Shown: positions 8,206 through 17,239, numbered from the stretch's first letter. The stretch is DNA of 64,000 nucleotides from Arcanobacterium phocisimile (GCF_016904675.1 NZ_CP070228.1:310001-374000), one strand, 5' to 3'. Numbers and translations are program-made. The notes: generated by a model from the sequence alone, not told the origin.

Positions 8206-9156
8206 ATGTCTGAGCGTGTTTCAGCAGCCTATGAAGCGGCAACAATGCACTATGTGCAAGGTGAGACGATGGAAACGATCGCTCGACGATTAAACGTTTC
8301 ACGCTCGACAGTTTCACGATTAATCAAGGTGGCTCGCGAAGAAGGGCTTGTGCAAATAACTTTGCATGCACCCCAAGAAACGTCCTCGAAAAACGCCACA
8401 TGGATCTCGCAGCACTACGGGGTTCGCACCCACGTCGTCCCCATCCCATTCCAAGCTAACGAGGCCCGTAGGCTCACTGCAGTGGCTCAAATGACAGGCG
8501 TACTCATTTCAAATTTGATGGAACCGCATACCGTTATCGGAGTCGCATGGGGAAATACAGTTTCGGCGATCGCCGACCACCTCGTTCCACGGCCAGCACA
8601 TGGATCAGTCGTCGTCCAACTTAACGGTGCAGCAAATCCATCTACTACCGGTATCCCCTACGCTGGTGCAATTATGGAAGCCTTCGGGCGTGCTCATGGG
8701 AGTATGGTGCAGCATTTCTCTGTTCCTGCCTTCTTTGACTATGCCGCAACAAAAGAGGCCTTGTGGCGCGAACGCTCAATTGAGTCAGTTCGGAAACTGC
8801 AAGCCTCGGCAGATATCGCAGTTTTTGGTGTCGGTTCCATGACTGGCCGAAACGTTTCACTCGTCTATTCGGGCGGATACCTCAGTTCCGACGACCTCGC
8901 TTCAATTAAAGACGACGGCGTTGTCGGGGACGTGTGCACTGTACTCATGCGTGCAGACGGTAGTTGGAAAGACCTCGCAATCAACAAACGCGCCTCAGGT
9001 CCAACACCAGATGAGCTCAAAAAAATCAAACGCCGACTTTGCGTGGTTTCCGGAGTTGATAAAGTCGTTGCCGCTCGGGCGGCGTTACATGCCGGAGTTG
9101 TCACTGATCTGATTATCGACGAAGACGCCGCCGCACGGTTACGCGACCTCGGCTAA
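8206..9156 (+). CDS. SorC-family sugar/polyol-responsive transcriptional regulator
   Basis: 316-residue regulator. The N-terminal helix-turn-helix (GETMETIARRLNVSRSTVSR, about residues 19-38) is followed by a sugar-phosphate-binding domain of the SorC/DeoR type (VIGVAWGNTVSAIADHL, VFGVGSMTG, VVAARAALHAGVVTDLIID). Translation is placed at the ATG at 8206, which has GGAAGG nine bases upstream; a longer frame would start at GTG 8143 inside the palindromic operator and is unlikely. It is divergent from glpABC and separated from the glpFK promoter, which carries the same palindrome. It is therefore the obvious candidate regulator of glycerol use, probably sensing a phosphorylated intermediate. Confidence 0.88.
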   Translation: MSERVSAAYEAATMHYVQGETMETIARRLNVSRSTVSRLIKVAREEGLVQITLHAPQETSSKNATWISQHYGVRTHVVPIPFQANEARRLTAVAQMTGVLISNLMEPHTVIGVAWGNTVSAIADHLVPRPAHGSVVVQLNGAANPSTTGIPYAGAIMEAFGRAHGSMVQHFSVPAFFDYAATKEALWRERSIESVRKLQASADIAVFGVGSMTGRNVSLVYSGGYLSSDDLASIKDDGVVGDVCTVLMRADGSWKDLAINKRASGPTPDELKKIKRRLCVVSGVDKVVAARAALHAGVVTDLIIDEDAAARLRDLG

Positions 9157-9176
9157 CCCGACACTATGCAACTTGT

Positions 9177-10064
9177 TTAGGTTCGCGGCAAACTATAGAA
9201 TCCGGCGTCGTTACTAGCGATTAAACCGTCAGTTATTAATCCGCGAAACGCTGCCGTGAAACGATCCTCCGATAACGTACTCAACTCGCGGAGCACGTCT
9301 TCAGTAAACGACTCATGTGGATTGGCGCGCACCACAGCCATAATCGCTCCGCGCGCCTGCCGGTTCGTCCCCGCCCATTTTTGCGTCGTCCGATTCTGAG
9401 CATAGGCATCACTGGGGTAGCCAGCGTTTTTCCAACCACAGCTGTCACTAACCGGGCACACCTGGCAACGCGGGTTACGTGCCGTACACACCAGTGCCCC
9501 AAACTCCATAATCGCAGCATTCCAACGCCAAGCCTGATCTGGTTCGGTCGGAACATACTCTTGTGCCAGTTGGCGTTCAGCTTGCGTTTGAGTTGGCGCC
9601 GGCAACGCCTGACCGTTCCACCGCGCTAACACTCGGCGAATATTCGTATCGAGAACAACAGAATAGTCTTCATAGGCGAACGCCAAAATAGCGTCAGCAG
9701 TATACGGGCCAATTCCTGGCAGACTCAATAATTCCTCGCGTTGGCGCGGAACTTCACCTGAAAACCGTTCAGTAATAGCTTGGGCACATTCGCGTAACCG
9801 TAGCGCCCGGCGCGGATACCCCATGCAATCCCATGCCAGAAGCACATCGGCGGCTGTAGCGTTCGCCAGATCGGTGGGGGTGGGCCAGCGCTCCAGCCAC
9901 AGATACCAGGTTGGTTCGACACGTGCGACCGGTGTTTGTTGACTCATCACTTCGCATAGCAAAATCGCCCAAGGATCGCGGGTTTGCCGCCAGGGCAGTG
10001 GCCGGGCGGACTGAGAAAACCAATTGGTGAGTTGGGAGTAGAGGTGAGAATGCTGTGCGGTCAC
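9177..10064 (-). CDS. mutY: A/G-specific adenine DNA glycosylase
   Basis: Base-excision repair enzyme removing adenine mispaired with 8-oxoguanine. The 295-residue protein has the HhH-GPD fold: catalytic Glu38 in LLCEVMSQQTPVARV, hairpin LPGIGPYTADAIL (115-127), catalytic Asp139 (VVLDTNIRRVL) and a [4Fe-4S] loop C193-X6-C200-X2-C203-X5-C209. The C-terminal NUDIX-like domain of longer MutY proteins is absent, as is common in actinobacteria. The start codon overlaps the stop of the TetR gene by four bases, so mutY is the last gene of an exporter-regulator-mutY unit. It converges on the SorC gene with a 20-base gap and no visible terminator. Confidence 0.93.
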   Translation of the reverse strand: MTAQHSHLYSQLTNWFSQSARPLPWRQTRDPWAILLCEVMSQQTPVARVEPTWYLWLERWPTPTDLANATAADVLLAWDCMGYPRRALRLRECAQAITERFSGEVPRQREELLSLPGIGPYTADAILAFAYEDYSVVLDTNIRRVLARWNGQALPAPTQTQAERQLAQEYVPTEPDQAWRWNAAIMEFGALVCTARNPRCQVCPVSDSCGWKNAGYPSDAYAQNRTTQKWAGTNRQARGAIMAVVRANPHESFTEDVLRELSTLSEDRFTAAFRGLITDGLIASNDAGFYSLPRT

Positions 10065-10606
10065 GATTCGTTGCCTGGTATGAGGTTAAGTGCGGCGTCC
10101 ACAAGCGCGGCGCGTTGTTCTTTGGTTAATTTTCGACCGTTAATATAGTCGTGCGCCCACAAGCCATCGGCAATGAGTTGTACCAGATATGCCTGACATG
10201 CTCGCGGATCGGTAGTGATTTTGTCCGGAGCACACGTCCATTGGTCGAGTGTTTCGGACCAGATCGTGTACAGCTCTGGGGTGGAAGCAGCGTCGATCGT
10301 CATTAACAGTTCAGCGCGCGTAGCTGCATGTTGTGAGACGGCAAGGTTAGCTTTGAGGATAGCGGTCACCGACGTCGGATTGTCCGTGGCGTCGAGGCTT
10401 TCGCGCAGACTCTCTTCCCAGTGTTGGGCCATGTAGCGGTGTGCTTCTTCGAGCATTGTTTCACGTGACGGGAAGTGATAGATGAGCCCAGATTTACTCA
10501 ACTCACATTTGGTGGCGACAGCTTCGTAGGTTACTCCAGAAACCCCGGATTCTTCGATAATTTCAACGATAGCTTTGAGTATTGTGGTCTTCTTACTCGT
10601 GCGCAT
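10061..10606 (-). CDS. TetR-family transcriptional regulator
   Basis: About 181 residues if started at MRTSKK (10606), the position usual for TetR proteins; an alternative ATG at 10639 adds 11 residues. The N-terminal helix-turn-helix is clear (GVTYEAVATKCELSKSGLIY followed by HFPSRETML). The rest is the helical ligand-binding domain, whose sequence does not reveal the ligand. It overlaps the 3' end of the MFS gene by 14 bases and the mutY start by four. A 30-bp palindrome at the MFS promoter (12079-12108) is the likely binding site, which would make this a self-repressing drug-efflux regulator. It resembles regulators of the QacR/TtgR kind in arrangement only. Confidence 0.88.
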   Translation of the reverse strand: MRTSKKTTILKAIVEIIEESGVSGVTYEAVATKCELSKSGLIYHFPSRETMLEEAHRYMAQHWEESLRESLDATDNPTSVTAILKANLAVSQHAATRAELLMTIDAASTPELYTIWSETLDQWTCAPDKITTDPRACQAYLVQLIADGLWAHDYINGRKLTKEQRAALVDAALNLIPGNES

Positions 10607-12080
10607 AGGGAGTTTCTTTCGGGTTTCCGCGTAGTGCATATGCGGTGACGACGACGGCGATTGCGGTGAAGATTAACATGAGTAGCAGCATGTTTAAATA
10701 TGCTGCGTCGTAGCCGGCGCGTGCGCTATCTGCCAAAGTCGGGTGGGCTAAGCCGTCAACAATTGAGGATTGGATTGCCGTGGGTACATTCTTTCGATAG
10801 AAGAAGGGGAGCAGACTACCGACGATAGCTACCGAAAAAACGGTGCCGATCTCATAGGAGACTTCTTCGACTGCAGCTGCCATTCCGGCTCGGCTTTTTG
10901 GTGCGGAGCCGATAATTGCGGTAGACGAAACACTCATAACCAATCCTATGCCGGCACCCATGAGGGCAAGTCCGGTAATAGTTAGCCATAAGAGGGTCTG
11001 AAGTACACCGAAGTACACGATGGTCAATCCAATACCGGCTATGGTAAATCCGCCAGAAATAAGCGTTCGGAAACCGGCAATATGAAGGATTGCCCCACCG
11101 AGCGCAGAGGTGAAGAAGGCAGCGACTGCTGCTACTGCAACTAATAGCCCGGCTTGTAACGGTGTATATCCAGCAGACATTTGGAAGCGCTGGGTGGTCA
11201 TGAGTTCCGAGCCGCCGATAATGAACAGACTCATGCCAGCTGCGAGCGCGCCGGCTGAGAACATGCGTGAATAGAAGATTGAGAATTCGATCAAGGGGGC
11301 AACGAGTTTATCTTGACGTAGTTTGAAAGCTACGGCGCCAGCGATAGCAGAAATGAGTGATGCGATGACGATCCACATATGCTGCTGCCCGGCAATTTCC
11401 TTGATGAACATCACCATTCCGAACATAGCGAACATGGCGTAAAGGCTGGAAAGTAAGTCCCAGTGTTTTTCCGGGGATGCGATGTTTGCCGGTGCGATTG
11501 CCAGGGTGGTAAGAAAGGCGATTATGACTACCGGGATGTTGATTAAGAATATCGAGCCCCACCAAAAGTGACCGAGTAAGAAGCCACCAACTACCGGGCC
11601 AGCTGCTGCGCCAACGGAGGCGGTAGCAGCCCAGATGCCGATCGCAGTGGCGAGTTCTCGGGGATCTGTGAAAGTGGTGCGCAGTAGTGCCAAGGTAGCT
11701 GGCATGAGAGTAGCGGCGGCAAACCCGAGAAGTGCGCGTGCCGCAATAAGTGCCCATGGATTAGGGGAGAAAGCAGCGGCAAGCGAGGCGATGCCGAAGA
11801 TGACAAGACCGATCATCCACATGCGACGGTGGCCGATTTTATCACCGAGCGTACCTGTACCAAGCAGGAGGCCTGCTAGAACTAGCGGGTAGGCGTTGAT
11901 AATCCAGAGCCCTTGGAGCTCGGTAGTGTTCAATGCGGTACGCAGTGCTGGCAGGGCAGTGTAGAGAACTGAGTTATCTACCCCGACGAGGAACAAGCCA
12001 AGGCTAAGAACCGCGAGGAACATCCACTTGTGTGGCGTGGGCGGTTGTTTGGGAACAGAAGAGAGACTCGACATGCCCAT
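10593..12080 (-). CDS. MFS transporter, DHA2 family (14 helices), probable drug exporter
   Basis: 495-residue membrane protein with about 14 predicted helices. Motif A of the major facilitator superfamily (GTLGDKIGHRRMW) follows helix 2 and the antiporter motif C lies in GPVVGGFLLGHFWWGSIFLI. The helix 1 sequence GLFLVGVDNSVLYTALPAL is typical of the EmrB/QacA/Smv-like branch, which exports cationic dyes, antiseptics or antibiotics by proton antiport. The substrate is not predictable. The start codon at 12080 forms the edge of a 30-bp palindrome, and no Shine-Dalgarno sequence precedes it. It is the first gene of the unit with the TetR regulator and mutY. Confidence 0.9.
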   Translation of the reverse strand: MGMSSLSSVPKQPPTPHKWMFLAVLSLGLFLVGVDNSVLYTALPALRTALNTTELQGLWIINAYPLVLAGLLLGTGTLGDKIGHRRMWMIGLVIFGIASLAAAFSPNPWALIAARALLGFAAATLMPATLALLRTTFTDPRELATAIGIWAATASVGAAAGPVVGGFLLGHFWWGSIFLINIPVVIIAFLTTLAIAPANIASPEKHWDLLSSLYAMFAMFGMVMFIKEIAGQQHMWIVIASLISAIAGAVAFKLRQDKLVAPLIEFSIFYSRMFSAGALAAGMSLFIIGGSELMTTQRFQMSAGYTPLQAGLLVAVAAVAAFFTSALGGAILHIAGFRTLISGGFTIAGIGLTIVYFGVLQTLLWLTITGLALMGAGIGLVMSVSSTAIIGSAPKSRAGMAAAVEEVSYEIGTVFSVAIVGSLLPFFYRKNVPTAIQSSIVDGLAHPTLADSARAGYDAAYLNMLLLMLIFTAIAVVVTAYALRGNPKETPYAHE

Positions 12081-12108
12081 AACTGTACCGAACGGTCGGT
12101 GTAGTTAT
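12079..12108. promoter_or_regulatory. Probable TetR operator overlapping the MFS promoter and start codon
   Basis: 30-base palindrome in which 12 of 15 base pairs match: outer arms ATAACT/AGTTAT and inner arms ACCGA/TCGGT. The minus-strand hexamer TATAAC (12104-12109) is a good -10 element and overlaps the outer arm; the best -35 candidate (TGACGA, spacing about 18) is weak. Repressor bound here would cover the -10 element, the transcription start and the MFS start codon. The short leader lacks a Shine-Dalgarno sequence. Confidence 0.75.
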
Positions 12109-12319
12109 AGGCGTGAAATGATCTTTCGTCATCGATCTCTCACTTGATCAATCATTATGAAAGCTGGAGAAATCTACGTCGTTTTCGGCAGGTCTTAAAA
12201 ACTCACCTTGTGTTATGTCATTTCTGAATGCCAAGGAAAGAAGATGCATGAGGGAACAGCCTGGGTGGGAAAACGTGAAAGTCACCATCTGACGGCGTGG
12301 ACGTTTCGTTGTTTGGGCG

Positions 12320-13270
12320 TTGACAGATACCGTTGGTCTTGTGAATAATCAGCGCGGTTCAGGTTCTCGTCCATCAGCGAAGGGTGGGCGCTCGTCGGCT
12401 ACCCCTCGAAACGCACGGACACGCGGTACCCGTACTCATGCCAGTGAGCAGCCACGCCAAACGCGAGCCGCTAGTCAGCCTCGTCGTGCTACGAATGCTG
12501 CGCAATCCAGGCAAGAGGTGCGCTCGCGAGCAGACCAGGCGCAGCGACCACGTCGGCCCCAACGAGTTTCCGGTGGGCGAGTGCCAGCTAACGCGAGTGG
12601 AAAAACTCCTGTTCGACGTCGTCCTCATGATGAGGCACGTTCGCGTGATGGGCGTTCTCACGCCCATCAGCGCCAAGCGGCTATTCGAGCACACCAGTTG
12701 CGTGCAGTCAAACAACGCCGTCGCCAACTTCGCTGGATATCGCTTATTCTCGCATTTTTGTTAGTTATTGCCGCGTCCTTGTGGCTAGTGTGGTTTTCGC
12801 TGAAGAAAATTGAAGAACATGCTGCTCCGCCCGATCCAGCCAGAGCTTTTGATCCGGTTCCGTGTCAGTTGGACTTTTTGACTACTGAGCTGTCGCGAGA
12901 GGGAAATACTGGCGGACAACCGATTGCAATTAGTGTTTCGGTGAAAAATACTGGCAGTAAAGTGCCATGTTCAATGGAAACATCTGCATCCGATTTCAAA
13001 GTAACGATCAATACTGGTGATATTAAGGTCTTCGATTCCGAAACCTGCGAAGCTGGCATAAGTGCACCCCGCTTGTTACTTGATAAGGGCGTAACTACCA
13101 CACAGACATTCACGTGGAATGGAATGTATGGGGGCAAGATGTGTGGTTCAAACGCTCCGGCTGCGGCAGGATCCTATGTAGCCAATGTGTACTACATGGG
13201 TGAGAAAATGACTGAGAAGGGCCTGCCGTTCCAAGTGTTCTCAGCTCCGGTTCCTGCTGAGAACAACTAG
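12320..13270 (+). CDS. Membrane-anchored protein with RG-rich cytoplasmic region and extracellular beta-domain
   Basis: 316 residues in three parts. Residues 1-140 are extremely rich in Arg, Ser, Ala and Gln with many RG and RR pairs and are probably disordered. Residues about 139-161 are a single membrane helix (ISLILAFLLVIAASLWLVWF). Residues about 175-316 form an extracellular, Thr/Val-rich domain with five cysteines, reminiscent of BsuPI-like immunoglobulin folds (SVSVKNTGSKVPCS ... TQTFTWNG ... AAGSYVANVYY). The start is uncertain: TTG at 12320 or GTG at 12341, neither with a good ribosome-binding site; an in-frame stop lies at 12290. It stands alone and is convergent with radA. The function is unknown. 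Confidence 0.75.
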   Translation: MTDTVGLVNNQRGSGSRPSAKGGRSSATPRNARTRGTRTHASEQPRQTRAASQPRRATNAAQSRQEVRSRADQAQRPRRPQRVSGGRVPANASGKTPVRRRPHDEARSRDGRSHAHQRQAAIRAHQLRAVKQRRRQLRWISLILAFLLVIAASLWLVWFSLKKIEEHAAPPDPARAFDPVPCQLDFLTTELSREGNTGGQPIAISVSVKNTGSKVPCSMETSASDFKVTINTGDIKVFDSETCEAGISAPRLLLDKGVTTTQTFTWNGMYGGKMCGSNAPAAAGSYVANVYYMGEKMTEKGLPFQVFSAPVPAENN

Positions 13271-13310
13271 AAGTAAACGCTAGCACAGCCGGCAATTATG
13301 GATACAACGT

Positions 13311-14684
13311 TTAATGAGTGGGTAATACAGCGTTGATAGCGCTACGCACATCTGAAATTCTGCGAATTGTCAGAGACCCTGGAGTCGTTATTTCATCTCC
13401 AGCTTCCGGAACTAGAGCCACCGAGAACCCTAGCCGGTGAGCTTCGTTGACTCGCTGTTGCAATCCAACAACTGGGCGCAATTCGCCGGTGAGCGAGACT
13501 TCGCCTAGTGCGACAACTCCTGGGGCTAGCGGCAAATCAGCGGCAGTTGACGCTAACGCAAGTATGGTGGCCAGATCGACACTCGGTTCGTTAGCTTTCG
13601 CGCCACCCACAGTAGAGACAAATACGTCACAATGATCGTAGGCGACACCCAGCCGTGACTGGAGCACTGCCAACATCATTGCTACGCGCGAAGAATCAAC
13701 ACCGGATGTAGTACGGCGCGGCGGGCCTGCGGCTGGAACGCGTAAGGCTTGGACTTCGACCGGCATCGGCCGACGCCCTTCGAGTGTGACAGTGACGCAG
13801 GTGCCCGGCACCGTGAGATTGCGGGAACTTAAAAACAACCCTGAAGGATCCTCAAGTTCGCGGATTCCGGCATCGATAAGTTCGAAACAGCCAACTTCAT
13901 CAGTTGCTCCGTAACGATTTTTTACCGCCCGCACCATACGTAGCCGAGAATGTTTATCGCCTTCGAATTGGCAAACGACATCTACTAAATGTTCAAGTAC
14001 ACGAGGGCCAGCAATCGAACCATCTTTCGTGACATGGCCGACAACCACAATCGGCAAGTCAGTACTCTTCGCCCGGTTAACCAATGCTGAGGTGACTGCC
14101 TTAACTTGTGCGACTCCACCAGCAGATCCATCAATCTCCGGATTGGCAATCGTCTGGACGGAATCGACGATAAGTAACGATGGTTTTGAATCTTCGATAT
14201 GGCCTAAAACTCGGGCCAAATCAGCTTCAGCGGCAAGCAATAAGTGAGGATCGAGAGCTCCGATACGTTCGGCGCGTGAACGCACCTGCGAAGCTGACTC
14301 TTCACCAGTGACATATAAAACTGGAGCTTTGCCTGCATTGCGCGCCTCGCGCGCTGCTTTGGCTGCGACATCAAGCAAGAGAGTGGATTTTCCAACCCCG
14401 GGTTCGCCAGCGAGCAACACAACAACACCCGGGACCAAACCGCCACCGAGTACTCGATCGAGTTCTCCTACACCGGTCGGAGATTTCACTGAGGCTTGTG
14501 CACTAACATCGGTAATTGGCTGGGCAGAAGTAACAGGAGTTAGCGCAGTAACAGTGCGTGCCGCAGGATTAAACCCTGCCTCAACAACTGTTCCCCACTG
14601 TTGGCACTCGCCACAGCGCCCTACCCATTTTGACGTAGTCCATCCACATTCGGTACACGCGAATTGAGCTTTACTTTTTGCCAT
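13311..14684 (-). CDS. radA: DNA repair protein RadA
   Basis: RecA-related branch-migration ATPase that helps process recombination intermediates. The 457 residues contain the N-terminal zinc finger C10-C13-C24-C27, the Walker A motif GEPGVGKST (93-101), the RadA-specific KNRYG motif (255-259), and a C-terminal Lon-protease-like domain ending near LGEVSLTGELRPVVGLQQRV. The ATG at 14684 has AAGGT upstream. It lies 51 bases downstream of the TrkA-type gene on the same strand and may be co-transcribed with the K+ genes, though the functions are unrelated. Confidence 0.97.
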   Translation of the reverse strand: MAKSKAQFACTECGWTTSKWVGRCGECQQWGTVVEAGFNPAARTVTALTPVTSAQPITDVSAQASVKSPTGVGELDRVLGGGLVPGVVVLLAGEPGVGKSTLLLDVAAKAAREARNAGKAPVLYVTGEESASQVRSRAERIGALDPHLLLAAEADLARVLGHIEDSKPSLLIVDSVQTIANPEIDGSAGGVAQVKAVTSALVNRAKSTDLPIVVVGHVTKDGSIAGPRVLEHLVDVVCQFEGDKHSRLRMVRAVKNRYGATDEVGCFELIDAGIRELEDPSGLFLSSRNLTVPGTCVTVTLEGRRPMPVEVQALRVPAAGPPRRTTSGVDSSRVAMMLAVLQSRLGVAYDHCDVFVSTVGGAKANEPSVDLATILALASTAADLPLAPGVVALGEVSLTGELRPVVGLQQRVNEAHRLGFSVALVPEAGDEITTPGSLTIRRISDVRSAINAVLPTH

Positions 14685-14735
14685 GGAATTACCTTAACAA
14701 CCAGGTCCGACACATTCTTGTGTACGAGGCATTGG

Positions 14736-15404
14736 TTAGATACGGTTCGCAAAACTTTCTAACAAAGCAGGATCGCCGGAAACAATGAGAGTATCGCCAG
14801 CTGATACGAGAGTTTTCGGAGTAGCGTACTCAAATGGTTGACCATGTGATTTCACACCGATGACGCGCACCCCAAACCGTTCTTGAATCCGGCTCTCTTC
14901 TAATGTAAAACCGACCATATCTTTTGGCGGTAGCATTTTAACGATCGTGAACTGATCTTCCATTTCAATGTAGTCAAGCATCTTTCCTGAAACCATATGT
15001 GCGACGCGCTGTCCGGCGTCGTACTCTGGGTAGACGACGTGGTTCGCACCGATTCTGCGCAAAATAGTTCCATGCTCGCGTGAGGTAGCCTTCGCCCAAA
15101 TCTCGCGCATTCCCATGTCAACAAGATTGGCAGTAATGAGCACACTTGCTTCCAAAGAAGTACCGACACCGACGACGGCGATCTGGAAATCTTCAGCGCC
15201 TAACTGGTGTAGCGCTTCGGATGAACGAGCATCAGCTTCTACGACACGAAACCGATGAGACCATTGTTGGGCGAGGTCAGAGTCTGATTCCACCGCGAGA
15301 ACGTCACGACCAAGTTTATCGAGAGTGACTGCAATAGCGGAACCAAAGCGGCCCAAACCGATCACTAAAACGGCATCCGATCCTTGATTTGCCATCCGAA
15401 CCAT
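14736..15404 (-). CDS. K+ uptake regulatory subunit (TrkA/KtrA type)
   Basis: 222-residue cytoplasmic RCK protein that gates the adjacent TrkH-like channel in response to nucleotides. A Rossmann RCK-N domain (VLVIGLGRFGSAIA, then an acidic residue at the end of the second strand in AVESDSD) is followed by a TrkA-C domain from about residue 140. Length and single-RCK architecture fit KtrA rather than the double-RCK TrkA of enterobacteria. The ATG at 15404 is preceded by GGAGGA at ideal spacing. It lies 37 bases downstream of the channel gene. Confidence 0.92.
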   Translation of the reverse strand: MVRMANQGSDAVLVIGLGRFGSAIAVTLDKLGRDVLAVESDSDLAQQWSHRFRVVEADARSSEALHQLGAEDFQIAVVGVGTSLEASVLITANLVDMGMREIWAKATSREHGTILRRIGANHVVYPEYDAGQRVAHMVSGKMLDYIEMEDQFTIVKMLPPKDMVGFTLEESRIQERFGVRVIGVKSHGQPFEYATPKTLVSAGDTLIVSGDPALLESFANRI

Positions 15405-15441
15405 TCGCGTTCCTCCAGTGTTAACGATAGATGGTTTTAGC

Positions 15442-16887
15442 CTAGCCGATCACCGGGCGTTCTTCAGGGAGGCGAATAACACGACGTCGATTTCGCAGAG
15501 CCAGTGCAGCAGCTAATGTCATCGTTCCTACCCGGCCAAAGTACATGAGCATGATCAAAACTAGTTGTGCGGAATCGGGCAGACCTGGCGTGATGCCGGT
15601 AGAAAGCCCGCAGGTAGCGAATGCAGAAATGACTTCGAAAAGAACCTGGGAAAACGATAAGTTAGTTATGTGCGTTAATAAGAGTGTTGATGACGTGACG
15701 AGCAACGTCCCAAGGAATGTTGCCGAAATAGCTAGTCGTACAACATCGGGTGGGATACGTTTGCCGAATGCTTCTGTGTCGCGGTCGCCACGAGCTTCGG
15801 CTCGGATTGCCAAGACGAGTACTGCGAACGTGGTTACCTTGATGCCACCGCCGGTTGACGCTGAGCCTCCGCCGATAAACATCATCATGTCAAGGAAGAA
15901 CCAGGTTGACTGCTGCATCTGGCTGATGTCGATTGTGGCAAGTCCGCTCGAGCGCGGGGTGGTGGCGTGAAAGACGGTAGCCAAAGTACGTTCGGCGCCC
16001 GATAGTTGCCCAAAAGTTGCTGGATTGGACCACTCAAGTAAACCCATCATCATAATTGAGAGCCCGAGTAAGGAAAAGTAGGTAACGACGGTCAGTTTCG
16101 AATGGAGTGTCCACTCGCTGGGACGACGCAGATTCTTTGCAATATTGAGAGTAACGGGGAAGCCAACTGCTCCGATGATTGTTCCGAGAATAATTGGCAC
16201 GCTCACTGCCCAATTACCGACGAATGGGGCTAGTCCCGCATCAAGGATGACGAAACCGGCGTTGTTAAACGTGGAAAGTGCCATGAAGAAAGAATGACCG
16301 AGAGCGCTGACGAATGAGGAATCTAATCGGACGAAAGTGAACAAGAAAATAATTGTCAGAACGCTCTCCGCAATAACGGAGGTGGCAATAACTGCACGTA
16401 GTAGAGCACCAACATCGCCAAGCCTACTTTGTGTTTCGGTGGCGGCAAGCATGCGTTGGGTGAGTCCTAGATGCCGAGAGACTGCCAGCGCCAAAATTGA
16501 GGCGATAACCATCACGCCCAAACCACCGATCTGGATGCCGAGAGCGAGAACGACATGACCGAAGACAGTCCAGTGACTAGCGGAGTCGACCACGGTTAAT
16601 CCGGTAACACAGACCGCTGAGGTGGCAGTGAATAACGCGTCGAGAAAGGATGCGTTACCGGGAACCCGGGAGGAGAACGGGAGCATGAGTAAGAACGTGA
16701 TCGTTAAAATCAGCGCGCCGAAAACGAGCATTGCTAGGCGTGCAGGTGAGCGGCGCGCGAGAGCATTGATATAGCTGCGTACTGAGGGTGCGTCAATACT
16801 TAGCTCAGTATCTGGGCCCAGTGACATCCGAATTTCGCGTTTACCTCGACGAGGAAATGAGGGCCGTCGAGGAACTTTAGGTGCCAT
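15442..16887 (-). CDS. K+ uptake channel subunit (TrkH/KtrB type)
   Basis: 481-residue integral membrane protein of the SKT family with repeated M1-P-M2 units. Selectivity-filter-like segments are visible at TSAVCVTGLTVVD, ALSTFNNAGFV, GGGSASTGGGIKVTT and ISAFATCGLSTGIT, each with the single conserved glycine characteristic of TrkH/KtrB. The basic N-terminus (PKVPRRPSFPRRGKREIR) precedes the first helix. The start at 16887 has GGAAGGA upstream. With the RCK protein that follows it forms a K+ (or Na+-coupled K+) uptake system. Confidence 0.94.
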   Translation of the reverse strand: MAPKVPRRPSFPRRGKREIRMSLGPDTELSIDAPSVRSYINALARRSPARLAMLVFGALILTITFLLMLPFSSRVPGNASFLDALFTATSAVCVTGLTVVDSASHWTVFGHVVLALGIQIGGLGVMVIASILALAVSRHLGLTQRMLAATETQSRLGDVGALLRAVIATSVIAESVLTIIFLFTFVRLDSSFVSALGHSFFMALSTFNNAGFVILDAGLAPFVGNWAVSVPIILGTIIGAVGFPVTLNIAKNLRRPSEWTLHSKLTVVTYFSLLGLSIMMMGLLEWSNPATFGQLSGAERTLATVFHATTPRSSGLATIDISQMQQSTWFFLDMMMFIGGGSASTGGGIKVTTFAVLVLAIRAEARGDRDTEAFGKRIPPDVVRLAISATFLGTLLVTSSTLLLTHITNLSFSQVLFEVISAFATCGLSTGITPGLPDSAQLVLIMLMYFGRVGTMTLAAALALRNRRRVIRLPEERPVIG

Positions 16888-17239
16888 GTTATGTTCCTTC
16901 CCCGACGTCGACGGTTGGGGATCACTTTTCCACCGAGGTCGCCACTGTGTTGTTACGATGCATTAACCCTAACTATATAACGGGGAGATTGCGGCTTCAT
17001 GTGATGAACAAGTTCGACAATGTTAGTGGCTGACGGTGAGTAAATGTGACGAACCGAAGAAGAGAGAAGCGGAGTTAATTAAGTTTGAGGATGTAAAAAT
17101 AGAGTTCTTCCGGTAGGATTAGCGAAGAACCAAGCTTTTCTCTACGTGTCGTTTTTCACTTAGTTTACGAGTGTAGAGAGTGCTTGAATATCAATCGCAC
17201 TGAGCTTTTAAGCTCGCCCATACGAGAACGGAATCGCAG
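16888..17239. other. Intergenic region between the K+ channel gene and the bldC-like gene
   Basis: A divergent, AT-richer region of 352 bases without a plausible gene on either strand. It should hold promoters for both flanking genes. On the plus strand TTGAAT (17184-17189) with a 17-base spacer to TTTAAG, or TTTACG with AATATC, are possible promoters. Three inverted repeats occur: GTTCTTC/GAAGAAC (17104-17110 and 17124-17130), CTCTAC/GTAGAG around 17140-17178, and the tight palindrome GAGCTT-TT-AAGCTC (17202-17215) just upstream of the bldC-like start. They could be operators or leader structures. Confidence 0.5.
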
